Shown here: positions 9,406 through 21,585 of the stretch, piece after piece
Layout: every line of letters starts with the position of its first letter
How positions within the stretch are numbered: the first letter of the stretch is position 1
NCBI GenBank assembly: GCA_030435675.1
Contig: CM059625.1
Location: 5,766,001 to 5,830,000 of the forward strand
Reading direction: 5' to 3'
Length of the DNA: 64,000 nucleotides
DNA from: Steinernema hermaphroditum
Taxonomy: Eukaryota; Nematoda; Chromadorea; Rhabditida; Steinernematidae
The notes under the pieces: generated by a model
Database searches by the model: none
What the model saw: only the letters and a program-made list of their open reading frames with translations
Told to the model about the DNA's origin: nothing
Translations under genes and position numbers: made by a program

Positions 9406-10741
9406 TCAGAGCCACTCGGCGTAGTGAGATCGCGCGCCGCTGTAGTAGTAGGTTGGCACGTAATAATAGCGCTCTCGCTCCCAGCCATGTAGTCGATCGA
9501 GACAGTAGTTACGGTAGGGCGAAAGACCGTAGTTGTATCGTCGATGGTAGTACGGGTAGTTAGACGCGTAATTGTTCCTACGGTAGAATTCAGAAGTGAT
9601 CGCTAGAGCACTAATACCAATATCTGTAGGGATAGCTCCAGAAGTAGGGGCTTGTGTTGGGGCCTTTGAAGAGATTTGAGTACACTTCAGATCGGTACGA
9701 ATACGGATAGTAGTGACGACTGTACAGATAGCGACCCTTCGCGTCGTCAAACTTAAACGATTCTCATGATATTCTATGTGTTAGCGTATTGATTTACCAA
9801 ATAGTAAGAACCACGCAGACGGTAGTTCCACTGTGGCTTGTAATTGTCGATTACATGAAGGTTTGGAACTGAACTGGTTCGACTAATCTAAAGAGAGCTT
9901 GATAGATGCTGCCATTTCTTCGATGTCAGTATGACTTAGAAGCGATGAAAATGACGGATACAAACAAGAAGACATGATTTGATTTTGTTTTGATCATACA
10001 AGCTAGGTTCCAAGGGTGGTTTTTTTCTAATAGAAAACTTTGTGAAGCCTGCTAGGCCATTTTCCTCTCTACTTTATGGTATCAGCTAAATAACATCATA
10101 AGATTTATCCCAGCCAATTCTCGTTAGGGCTTTGCACTATGACCTTAAATGATTACGAATTGCTAAATTAGCAGCCTCTCAATACTTCTGAAGTATTATT
10201 TTACACCTCCTAAAGTGTTTTTCATTTACATAATTTGATTTTATTGCATCCGTTCCTCTAAAGCATACAGTCTTGTCTACTATGAGCAACGATAGATCAC
10301 ACACGGCACCCCACTGACTCTTCTGCTGATCAGTTTGTCTCGAGTTTGAACTACATATCTACCCGATGCGTAGCCCAGTTTTACAACCAAAACTTCTAAA
10401 AATCAACCTCTTTTGCCTTTTAAAACAAGGAAATAATTCAACTTTGTGAAGCCTGCTGGGCCGTGTTCCTCTCTACTTCATATTATAAATCAGAAAACCT
10501 CATATATCAAATGAAATAGAAACAGTTTCTATGATTTGGGCAACTTCATGGATGTTCCGTTTCCACTCGGTTAAGCTTAAATAATTCATAGTTTCCCGCA
10601 CATTTCCTTGATTTAGACGTCCATGTGGCGCACAGTCAACAGACTCACCACGAACGTCGGTCGTGCGCGCTGGTCGACCGTCGAGAACTGACCGATCGTG
10701 GAGACCGATCTCGCACGTGTGAGACCGTAATCAGTCAACAT
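9406..10741 (-). CDS. Tyr-rich array gene 1 (162 aa), first in order
   Basis: Function not recognised. Exons 10649-10741, 9798-9887, 9618-9751, 9406-9577 (489 nt). Exon 1 lies 761 nt upstream of exon 2 and was accepted because it starts MLTDYGLTRARSVSTIG, like MSDYQLVRARSAV of gene 6, and ends in a gtgagt donor in phase 0. Acceptor ctctcttttccag lies 48 nt before the ATG and marks a likely trans-splice site for the whole transcript. Exon 2: ISRTSSVPNL and NYKPQWNYRLR. Exon 3: GRYLYSRHYYPYSYRSEVYS and PYRYW. Exon 4: NYPYYHRRYNYGLSPY, CLDRLHGWERERYYYVP, ending SHYAEWL. The promoter is expected above 10.8 kb. Intron 1 contains dispersed repeat fragments. Confidence 0.8.
10036..10479. repeat. 40-bp direct repeat inside intron 1 of array gene 1
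   Basis: The block at 10036-10075 (aactttgtgaagcctgct...) recurs at 10440-10479 with about five changes. A further block at 10503-10542 recurs at 12162-12200. They look like debris of one or two dispersed repeats and may explain why this intron is 761 nt. Confidence 0.6.
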
Positions 10742-10888
10742 TCGTTAAGCAGTGGCAGTTTGCGAAATATGAATTCAAGGACGAGAAGCTGGAAAAGAGA
10801 GAATGAAGTGGAACCCTCATGATCGCCTTTATCACGGAAAGCGAAAACAAAGCTGTTATTGTAATACTGAGAATATCAAAAAAGAGGC

Positions 10889-11270
10889 AAAGTGATAGAT
10901 ACCCTCGCGGAGAGTTCGGCGACGACGCCGCTCGTCGGCATGAGCCGGCATGTTGCTGAGTTGCCGGCGGTGTCGTCGGCACCAGGACGAGCTCTGTGGC
11001 ACAGGTGATACCAGCCCGGGGGGGCCATTCGCGAGAGCGAGCGCGGGGGCATGCGCCGAGATCGAAATAGATTCGGTCGCGACGGCACGAAAGAAAGATC
11101 ATCAGCTGTGTTTTTGGCGATCGGCGCGCGGAGACGTGCCGATCTGGTGGAGGAGGGCCTACGGCTCTTGAGACACAAACAACTTTCATGGCACCCGAAC
11201 GATTTACGTTGATGAGGGTAGCGAAGAATTTTCAGACGATGGAGGGGACCATAGTCCGATTCTTGAAAGC
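10889..11270 (-). CDS. GC-rich open frame, possible exon (low confidence)
   Basis: The minus strand is open for about 125 codons with no start codon at its head. It is rich in Arg, Ser, Pro and Ala, and contains SFVPSRPNLFRSRR and MAPPGWYHLCHRA. An in-phase donor (AGG/gtatct) ends it. The PxWYxxxxR element vaguely recalls the YKPQW core of the array 150 bp downstream, so it could be an exon of a further, degenerate member or of the 5' leader. GC-rich DNA gives chance open frames (this stretch is open in other frames too), so confidence is low. Confidence 0.2.
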
Positions 11271-14200
11271 ATCCACGTGATGTTTATCAGACGGTCGGAT
11301 GCCGTTTGCTGGATAAAAGAAGCATCAGCAACACTGGTAGCCTACAGAGTAAAAATAAAAAACTAAATTGTCGAGGACTTCTTCAAAGTTTTCTATGTCT
11401 TTCAAATGTGCTCTTTGCTCTTGCTCTTTCAAATACAGCACATGGGAATTAAAGTGATAAAAAGGAGAGTGCCTTATTACTGACACAGATGTATTCGAGA
11501 TGTATTCTCTAACGCACAGTTGAAACGAGAACTCTATAACGCATTTCAAGTTAACAACGGATGCAGGTCTACATTTGATCTCCGGTCGATGCGGGCCACC
11601 TTACAAACAGTGTAATGGTTCAAGATGCAAACTTTTGGTCAAGACGTCAGCGGCCAGACCTCAGGCTTGCTTTACACAGTGGTCGGAGTGTAGCTGTGTG
11701 GCAGTGATCAATGCTTAATCAGCAATGGTAAATGATTTTATGATATAGTAAAAGTGTATATGGTCCGATAGCTGTTTTACATAGGATGACGAGATGCATA
11801 AACGAGTCCGGACTCGTTTAGGATTTTCGAACTCGTCGGCATCTCTGGTTACATCTGCTATGCATCGCGCCATCCTATGTAAAACACGTATTTTTGACAG
11901 ACTATCAGGTACATCAATGTCTGTCGCGTACCCTACTGAAGTAAGACCAGTCCTCTTGTTCGACGAATGCTTTTTGCGGGTTCGAACCCCACACTCCAAG
12001 CTGGTTCTTAATGTTTTCTCACACTCACAGTTTCCCTGCTCTATATAGGACAGTATCTCAAAATAGCAAGCAAAATGATATACATGGGAAAAAAGTTGGG
12101 ATAATGGGCTGAAAAGATTTGCGAGCGGCACTCGAATACTGCCTCAAACCTCGTAGATAAAATATCAAATGAAATAGAAACAGTTATTGTGATTTGGGCA
12201 TTTTTCCCTGCTCTAGCAGGTAGGCACCTCGCTTATAATATCATAGTACATATATGCACCCAAATTTCTGAAAAAGGTTTTTGAATAAGATGATGTGATC
12301 CGTAGCGGATTAGTCCGATTTTCTCCATGTATTAACATCTTCGAGCGTTCCCTTATTAGCGATTTTTGTCGTTAGCGGTTAGCGTTAGCTGTTTTTGTCC
12401 CATGAAGGATGTTGGCTTCTACTTCCAGACATGCTCTAAGAGTCCCTTACCTTCGAACACAACAAAGCAGAACCCCGCACACAAATGAACACAGTTTCTT
12501 AGTAATAAGATCGGTTATCCTGTTGCGATGCATTCGGCATTCTGGTACCAATTTCGGGGAATCGTTCACTTCATAGATTGTCACTGTTTTACACACTGTA
12601 CGAACAAAGCGATTTGGCCTGTTGCTTTCCTTCAACCGTATTCGCGTTGTGTTCTTTCCAGTTCATACCATTCCCAGGACATCAGTGTGGCAAGGATCAG
12701 TAGATCCCTATCTTCAGTTCTCAATTGTTTCATGTATCTTTTGTGAGGACACGATGGTGAATAATCCTACAGTCAATGGTGCGTCCTGTGATCCTCGAAT
12801 TCGCGATGTGAAGGTTCGGAGTACAACGTACTTTTGTTTTTCGCAAAGTACTGCTTTCGAGGCATCTGTACTCTCTTGAATCACACAGATCATAAACATT
12901 TTTTGTGGTTTGCGACTAAGAATCAGCCACAATCCGTTTCCTATCTGCGACTTGTTCCCAAGAAGACAAGAAACGTTACGTACTTACCTTAGAAATCTTG
13001 AGCGATCTCAGCCCAGTTATATTGTTTAAAAATCGCTATTACCGAAAGAGGAAAATCACAAAAAAAAAACAATCATTCACTACTATTGCGTAGTATGTTT
13101 TTTGGCTATATTTTGACGGCTTCGGCCATAATGCATTGTAATAAATCTCCGGGAACACCTAACTTTGATGGGTAAAGTGTAATAACAGGAACTATTTGTT
13201 TTTTTCAGATTACTCCACATGATCGACGAGAAAAACAGCGAGACCGTGATTTCCTGTTGCAAGCTGTTACGTAGTTTTTTCATTGAAAGCGCCTATCTAC
13301 AGTAGTTAAAGAAACAGGACATTAATTTCTACAATGCACACAACGTAAAGGTTCGTGAAAGGGTTCTCAAGTCCTAAAAAATAGTTGTAAAGAATAAGTT
13401 CCCCATATTAAGTTTCTGACAGTCGTGTCAAGTTGCTGAGTCTACAGATTTTATATCATAATGTCGTTCATTTATACAGAAATAGCCAAAGACTATTGAC
13501 AAAACAGTTCTTCTGAGCTAGACAATAACAACGCTGCGTTTATTGCGGAAATGGTAGGAATCGGAAATGAGGATTCAGTCTACTGAATATCACCGAAAAA
13601 TTCGAATCACAATAGAACACCGTCCACGCCAAGAATCTCTCCAATTTCGAAATCTGCGCCGCCAACGAGTCAAGAGTAAATGAGTGTAGAATGCGGGCCC
13701 GCATTGAAGAACATGGGCCTATTGTTAATCTGCTTTCGTAACCCTATGGGTCAGGGAAGAATGCAATAAGATTGTTAGAGTAAGATGTATCGTTTTCGGC
13801 GACGTGAGTATCTTATACGTTCACAACGAAAATGGCCCACCTGAAGGAGGTCCACTTCTTTCGTACTTAATGACCTATGCGTATCGCAAAAACGGCTATA
13901 AGGGTCTCGCAAATGTAAGTACGTATTGCACAGTGGAGAACGCTACTGCATGTTATTTCCTACAAAACTAATTGTAAGTGCTTATTCGCGCTTCTTCAGG
14001 CTTCGCCGCACGAGGCCTAAGCATAATTTCATTTGGGATATCTCATTCGTGGTGAAGTAGTTAGCCGAAGCCCCTAGCTCCTCTCTGAAGGACAAAACTA
14101 ATAATTGAGTAGTTACAATAAGCAGTGCTCCGATGGAAACACAAACTTCATTTCTATATTGCTCGTATCTCACTGTACCCAATTCCAAAATCAGTTTATA

Positions 14201-14525
14201 GAACTTACGGCATCATAAATTTATAATGATCACAAAGCATTGGGTTGAACTGTCTTTTCATTTCTATACATTTTTACCACACTTGCACTTATTTATCTTT
14301 TTGGGAAACAGATACTGACCAATTTCAGTTTAACCGTTATGCTGAACAACTTGAATTTATTCTTCAAAATACATATTCTTGCATTTCCCGCTGTGCATAA
14401 AAATCCCCGTGTATCATAATACGAAAACATCTTGATGCTCTGCCGTATGGGTTCAAAGGCGCACATGACTCTGCTCCGTCAACCAGCTCTTTCTTCAGGT
14501 TCCTCACGATTACAACCTATTCGTT
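11271..14525. other. Non-coding stretch with one hairpin element
   Basis: No gene supported. It contains the hairpin element at 11773-11886 and a second copy of an intron-1 repeat at 12162-12200. Open frames of 60-140 codons on both strands have no recognisable motifs or consistent splice sites. Confidence 0.5.
11773..11886. mobile_element. 114-bp hairpin element (MITE-like)
   Basis: The ends are imperfect terminal inverted repeats of about 27 bp: tgttttacataggatg at the left and its complement catcctatgtaaaaca at the right. Just inside lies a perfect 20-bp palindrome, aaacgagtccggactcgttt (11800-11819). No coding capacity. Size and structure fit a miniature inverted-repeat element; I did not see a second copy in the window or a clear target-site duplication. 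Confidence 0.6.
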
Positions 14526-14717
14526 TTAACTCGGCTTCTTCTCGGAGAAGATCTTAACGACATACTTGACAAAGCGACCAGCGCCGACCATCGGACACCA
14601 ACCGGTTTCCTGTAGTCCCCGTAGAAGAAGAAGACCAAACGAATTTTTCGCACTATATAACCCGTTTGCGGCAGGTTGAGTGTACCCGATGACTGATGAG
14701 TAACGCATAGTAGACAT
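14526..14717 (-). CDS. Small open frame of 63 aa, possible gene
   Basis: The open frame reads MSTMRYSSVIGYTQ... and ends GAGRFVKYVVKIFSEKKPS, with codon use (GTC, AAG, ATC, GAG) like the confident genes nearby. The middle part (14615-14665) could be a short intron but no phase-consistent pair was found, so it is drawn as a single exon. No family recognised; the hydrophobic FGLLLLRG stretch is too short for a clear membrane segment. Confidence 0.3.
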   Translation of the reverse strand: MSTMRYSSVIGYTQPAANGLYSAKNSFGLLLLRGLQETGWCPMVGAGRFVKYVVKIFSEKKPS

Positions 14718-17700
14718 TGATTATCACCTTTATTAGGCTATTTAGAAAAGAGATATTATACAACGAGCTCAATTTCGAGTTGCCATCAATCAGCGAAGGG
14801 AACAAAGTCCACGTCTTTCGGGATGATCGTCTGGGAACGTTGTTCTAGATTACAGTTGCGAGAGTGGCGTTCGACCGACAGAAGCCCTTCTCTTCTACGG
14901 TAATACACTAAAATGTATCAAGAAAAGGAAAAATATTGATCCTTTGACCGCAGTTTTTCAGGCAGATTCTGCGGGCACCGGACGGTTCCGGTGATTTATG
15001 TGACAGCGCGAGGAAGTGATTCTGAGAGGACGACGAAGATTTCACTTTCGGCGTTCTGGCTGCGAACGTCAAAACCGCGTGGTATAAGCTTGAGCCTGAG
15101 CTTTCGTCCCCGAAACCAGTTTTCTTTTTTGTTGGAGATGCCATGGCCTGGACTATGATGCCATTGGACCTGGTCTAAAGCACAGTGACCTGCATCGTAG
15201 CTGTTTCCAACGCTCACGTCACTTTAAACCAAAAAACGTTGGAAGGCGCACGTCTGTGGTCATAGCTGATTGCACCACATTACGTTAGCATTGAAGCCCT
15301 ACACAGCAAATGTCAAATGGATAGCACGTCTTCTGAGAAGATCAAGAGCACTTCAATCTATTCAGCTAGATGATGTTGAACACAAGCCCGTTCACATATA
15401 AATCACACATGTGATAACCCTTGGAAGTGCTTCATGTAACACATCGAGAGATCATTCAATTTGATCGTTTTTACGTTTTTTTCCCAAACAGCATTTCAAG
15501 TTACGTTTCTCGCTCCACCATTGTCCACTTATCATTTGAGTATCTGATGTACCTGTATATGATTGTGATATTAGTTTGTAAATCACTTAAGCACTTCAAT
15601 CTATAGTATACTTCCCTTTCAGGGATCTCTACCAATTACTATACAAACAAACGTTGCAATCCATGGGTTAGAGTCGAATTTATTGTGATACCAAGCTAGC
15701 TGTTTCGGTGCAGCAACCGTACGAAAATACTTGTAATGCAGGGATCGAAATGTTTCTTTCCAAAAAAAATATAGAAGCACAGATCGAATTGATTCTGATC
15801 TATAAATAATTCGTTTAATTTGATTGTTTATAGTTAAGTGGACGAACGGAAGCCTTCATTAGACGCCGACGGTCGCTCCACTCGGGTCCAAAGTGTGTCT
15901 CTTAGGGGAACCGAAGGGATTCCGTGTTGACAAACAGCGGGGAACGACGATGTTTACGACTTTGAGAAGCCGTCGAAGTCGCTGACCTTTATACGTCAGC
16001 AGACTCGCATCGGTAACACTTCCTTTTCCGTTGTAACATGTTGGATTTTCTAAGATGTCAACGATGTAGAAAGAGCGATGTATTCATGCTTGAAAACGCT
16101 CAATCCCCGAGGTCTGGCCGTTGATGTCACAGAGCTTCAAAACATGGATGCATCATGCATGGATGAAACACTTGATGCTATACCTACGTCAAAAGTGTTG
16201 TCAAAATAGCTTAGTAAATGTCGAGAAGAGCTCGCCGCATGTATTATTCATGGGAAAAGAATATTTGATACGTGAATCTTAGAGACGTATAAAGTTCTAC
16301 AGCACTCAAAAACGGTCCGATAAGCCAAATTCCTATCCCCACCAGCTAAACTGTCCACTTTACAGTTTTAAGTCAAAGATCCAAGTGGATATCGAATCTT
16401 GGATGCACTCACAGGGTAGCTCTATTTTTCTTTCAGAATTTCAGGCCTTTGGGCAAATCGCACACGTACGAACAGCCCAAACGGCGGCGTGCTGTTCTCT
16501 GACCTGTGTTTTGAAATGTTTTCGTAGACAGACACAAGTCAGACAGACACGCACATTACAGTTACTCTTCGTGCTCGTCAAACTAATAGAGCGTCGTCAA
16601 ATCAGCCCTCGTGAACATATTGCATGCGCCAATCACTGCATAGTGTATTCGATAACTGTATTTGCGTGGGTGCGCTTCGTGCTCGACACAAACTATAAAC
16701 TTCACAGTGATTCGAAACAGAAAGGAGAGTCTTCTCCCTTTTTCTCAAGACTCCTTTGTGACATAACTGCTACTTCCGTTCGCCTTTGCCATCTTGACAT
16801 ACATTTAAACTTCACGAAAAGTTGGAGATGTCACTGAGAGGAAGTGGCTATTTTCCAAATGAAATACGAAAAATAAAAAATAAAAAATAAGAAACCTGAT
16901 GGACTCGCTCGAGTGAAAATGAATGATGTAAACACATCGAATTTCAACACAGTGCTTGCGCATTATGTTGCAACCATCTCTGAAAACACAGAAAAGTGCC
17001 ACACACGTTGTAAGAGTTTATCTTTTCGTATCAAAGGCTTGCGTCCTGCAAGACCTCTCATCTATTCTCTCTCATCTACAAAATCACGCCGTTGACGTTG
17101 ATTTTCTGTTGCCTTCAGGTCGGTGGAGCACAGCAGATGGAGCGAGTTTCATCTTTTGTCCGACTGGCGGGTTGGGCTTCGGAGTTGCGCGGCATCTTCA
17201 GCGGCCTCCGTGGATGGGGAGTTTAAAGATCTGTATCCGCTGGAGGCTCGACGGCATTGTACAGCGGACCAAATGGGAACCATGAAACTAACGAAGTGGA
17301 CTTCGGAGATGCTGCGATACTTAAACTTCTCGTGCCGACGCGGGTGGTCGGGCGGTAGTGAAGCCTTCTATAAGGGAGTGATCGTTATGCAAAAAACAAT
17401 GGGTGAGAACTACCATTCCACTTAACTATTTGACGAACCTCATAGAGAGTGACCCAACCGATCGCCACCGACCCAAATGAACGAAAATCGATTCGTATGC
17501 ATGTAATGTCGAAATGTCAACTGGGCCATAGCTAACGTAATTCACGACGTGCGCGAAACAAAAAAAAATTACTCTTCCGCTCATCTGCCTTCATCGCCTC
17601 CATTTGCAACCTTTGCGTCAAAAACCTAAACCTGTTCAAGTTGCCGATGTGAGGGTTGATGGTTGGGATAGTAGCTAGATTTGTGAAAGTTAAACTGTTG

Positions 17701-20700
17701 TCAAGACATAGATTATGGTGGCTAACAGCTTCATTATATCCACAAAACTAGTGCGCCATATTTCTTGGAACGGAACAAAAGGCTCAGCCAGAGCGTGAGA
17801 AATCAGCGGGGCACTAGACGGCGATTCTTTTTTTAGACGTTTTCCGCTCTTAATTTAATTAGCGCCCGACGACTACAGACATCCCAAATTTCACGCTCGA
17901 ACAGATAAGTTCATTTTTAAAGGTTGCATATCATCGGTCGCAATCGCTGAAGTCGGGAACGCCACAAGGTCACGCAACTTTGTGCACAATTTTGAACGAA
18001 AATCGAAATTTGAGCGCATTGCAGCGGCCTGCATTCCAGTTAGTTTCCGAGGCGCTTTGTTTTACGAAGATGCGACGCCGCGGTTCAGAAGTTCACCTGG
18101 GACTTGGTCCGTCCGTCACTCGCGGAGGTCATTCGGTTCGGGCGACCTCGGTGCCGCGACATCGACCGCCTCGAGGGTCAGAATCCGCGCTCTCGGCATT
18201 TGGCTTCAAGCGGTGAACAAAGCATTTCCGTGCAAATTCCGTCGCCGCTCGCTTGATTCGTCCAGTTGCGGCCGCTGGCGAAGCCCGTTCGTCTGGAAAA
18301 TCTCATCGCGATCGGTGCAGCCACACTACATCTCTTTCCTTCTGCATTCATCGCCGCCGTCGTCGTCGTCGTCGCTCGTGTGACGTCGTTGGCTTGTGGT
18401 CTTTCAAAAAATTCCGCAGTCGGCGACATAGTTCGCAGAAGATGGCCGAGCGGTCAAAAAGGCGAAATATTGTACTTTGTTTCGAGCCGATGGCCTAGAC
18501 AAGTGAGACGGAAACGCACAGGACGACTTCGCTCGCGCATCTGAAGGCGAAAGAAGACGGAGCGCTGAGACTGAATTCCTCTTTCGCCAGCGTCCGAGTA
18601 ACCTTTGTGCTTCCGCCTGCAAAGCATTGAAATACAATTGTGTCTTTTGCGACTTTTCCGACCTGCAGAAAGTGGCAGAAAAACCTCGATCCACATCGAT
18701 GTCGGAGAAAGGGTACGGTAGTCGGCGCTGCCACCCGAGCCAAAGAGAGCGAAGTTTCTACGAACGCACTGCAGCATGTGCAAAGGAATGTTGTTTAGCG
18801 AAGAACAGTTAATGTGCTCAGGGTGACCGTTTCTGTCGCGATCTGTTGACAATTTGAGAATAAAAACAAAAGATCCACTATAAACAAACAAACTCCCCCG
18901 CTCTGTGGTGGTCCTGATTCCTGCCCTTCGGTACACAGACAGAAGGAGCGACTAGACTGGGACAAGAACAAGGGAAAAGTACACAAATTCAGGATGCAAA
19001 GTGTATAAAAAGCGGCTTCGCTAATAGCTCGAACCGCGTAGAGCCATGTTGCAATTGGGTAGCAAGTTCCAGCTTGCAGGGTCAACCGGTTTCCCAGTTG
19101 ACTAAGCACCAATTCACAGGGCTGTGTAACACATGTTCGTATTTGTTCAAGCTTGACGTTCAACTGTAACGGAGGTCCGTCATAAATTTGAACATAAAAC
19201 CAATAAGAAGCAGCCCGAACCTAGTCGACGACCTTTCAACGTCACCGAAGACGCTCGAGGGGATACGGTAGACGTGCGCAGCGTCGAAAACAGATCTCTC
19301 CCCTTCGGCGGCTGTGTCTTTTGTGTTCTATAAAAAGATATCCTGGGCAAAAAAGCAGAAAACTGAAAGTGTACGGTGTTTTATGCTTTATAGTTTTACA
19401 GGAGCCGTGTCACATGCAGCGCTCGTCCGTCTTCTTGAAAAGCATTAAGTTTAACGAAACGAGACACGGCAAACTGAGTCAGTTCGCATCGTGACAAAGG
19501 CTATTTTGGGAATTGCCCCCGCTTCTAAACAACAATTAATTGACGCCATGGAGCACAGAACGAGCTACGTCGCGAGATCACATGCTTGTTCCCGCGTCTC
19601 CATTCTTGGTTCTTCGGTTAACTGTTTCGCCACAAACATCACCTCCACCGAGCTCGGAGCTACAGCTCCGGCTGAAACGGCGTCTCGGGGCGACGTGACG
19701 ATTCGCCGAGTTCACCGAAACGGCATTGCCGTAATCACGTCATTACGCCTCAGTTGGCTAACCAGGTGCTGCCTGAGACGAACCAGACCACGAGAAACGT
19801 GTGCCGTCGCTCGACCCTTGTGATCAGATCGTTCGGACCGATGAAGAAGGCATTCAGGAAGTGGGGGAGGCTGATTCACTCGTGATTAATAGCGTGGTAC
19901 GAAGTATCCCATATTCGAAAACTCGAAGCGACTACCTGTGAGTCAGGTAGTTGGCTTAGTAACCACCGATGCGAGACCGTAGTGGTCGCATACGTCATCA
20001 GTCGTCTTTGTAGCTACCGTACTCCTTATCTGTAGGTGAGAAACAGCATGTTCGTTAAAGTCGATCAAAGTTGAGTCCGTGCTGTCAGAGTCGAACGTTG
20101 ATCATAGTGGTGACCAATCACATGTCTACAGTTTAAAGTAATGTAACATTGTTAGCGCAAAACAAACATAGGGAACAATAAGTGATCGCAGTGTTGATCT
20201 CCGCAAGCGGTGACGTTGCAGTTCCTGGTTGAAATTGAAATGCGTAAAAACAATCTCATCCGTCGAGCTGCTTTTGACAATCGGCAAAAAGTTTCGTTTT
20301 GCACAGCTTTCCTTCCGTGTGAGGGGGATTTCGCGTTAGGCGACGACGACGACACATCGACGAGGTTTTTTGCAAAATCCTCCTGTTTAGTTTGACGTGC
20401 GAACTACCGTATCTCCTGTCGGAAAGTACGTGATTTCAACAAGTGTAGCGGGTGACATTCCAAGTTTAAAATAGTTGCATCGCTTACTGGTACCGGGAGA
20501 GCAGCGAACTGGAGAGATAGAGAGGGTTAACGAACTATGAGGACTTCGAATCTACCCCACTCCCAAATTTCGAAATTGAGCACTTATTTCAAAACATTAG
20601 GGGTCACTTCAGCACTTCGAACAAATTGAGAGCATGTGAACATTGTTCAGTCATCACTGTAGTAATCCGCTATTATTGGAATGCAGTAGTCACATGGACC

Positions 20701-21075
20701 ATAACATATCTTGATCAGGTGTAAGTGCATCCATTCGCTAAGAGTGCGAGGGTATCCCTAATTACATCACTACAAGTTGTCCATGTCAAGATAGCGTTTC
20801 TGGTTGCCTCGATCGCGAGGCTTCAAAGATCTCGTGTCGCACTTCGATAAGTTGTCTTTACAAAGTTTGTTTATTGAGACAACGTCGGCGACAGGTGCGT
20901 TTGTTACACTCACAGCTGAATTCCTGATTCCTCCAGAGATCACACCTTAAACGACAGCCTTTCCACACTGATACCATAATCATCTTACGCCAAAGATCCA
21001 CTCCAAAAGGAACCCGAATTGCGTTCAAAAAGTTTGAGCAGCGACACGCGCGAGCGGTCGTGGTGATCCCGATGC
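14718..21075. other. Long stretch without a supported gene
   Basis: Two overlapping minus-strand frames at 14908-15217 (one ending RAVT, one starting MASPTKKKTGFG) look weakly coding but conflict with each other. The 150-codon plus-strand frame at 16385-16837 and frames at 17982-18544 and 18795-19163 lack domains or splice support. I see no RNA gene. Confidence 0.45.
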
Positions 21076-21085
21076 AGTGGATACC

Positions 21086-21585
21086 CACGTGTGCACGTGA
21101 AATTCGAGGGGACACGCATTTTTCGCCGTCTACTTATTACAGCGGCGTCATTTATAACACCCCGTCGCATGCAACGTCATCACGCGCGGCGTGCACCACG
21201 TGAAGGGCGCATGCAAATTTTTCCGTTCGCGGAAACCCTCGGTGCGTCGGGACTCCGCGCGTGGGACTTCGAAGAAACGCGCATGATAGTACGTGAGTGT
21301 TTCTTGGCCGACGGAAGTATTCGTCACTGGGAAGTCGTAAACGCGCAAACAACGCGTGCCGCTTCCGCCAACGCCTGTTGCGGTATCAAGAACCATTCGG
21401 CCACAAATAACACTACTCTCTCACATGCCCCCAAAGGACTATTTCTCCGTCTTCTTTGTACCTCGAACGGTCGAGCGGTCAACAACCGGACTACCGTAAT
21501 CCCTTTCCACTCCCAGCCAGCTCCGCATCTAGTTCTTCTTCATCATCTGCCGTCTCTTTTTTCGCCTTCTGCCTCCGTACACGTG
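21086..21585. promoter_or_regulatory. Cluster of four CACGTG E-boxes
   Basis: Perfect CACGTG palindromes occur at 21086, 21094, 21197 and 21580, the first two separated by only two bases. The region is GC-rich and lies upstream of a TATA box and a candidate small gene. CACGTG is the site for bHLH/Myc-Mxl-HLH-30 type factors in animals. Whether it is used here is unknown. Confidence 0.35.

Noticed and set aside
11930..12010. tRNA-like T-arm (gcgggttcgaaccccac)
   Set aside because: A perfect B-box-like hairpin is present but no A box, anticodon arm or acceptor pairing is found at the right distance upstream.
16385..16837. 150-codon plus-strand open frame
   Set aside because: No domain, no splice signals and codon use unlike the confident genes; probably chance.
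18438..18500. tRNA-like A box (gatggccgagcggtc)
   Set aside because: Resembles a Leu/Ser D-arm, but no B box or closing acceptor stem follows within tRNA length.
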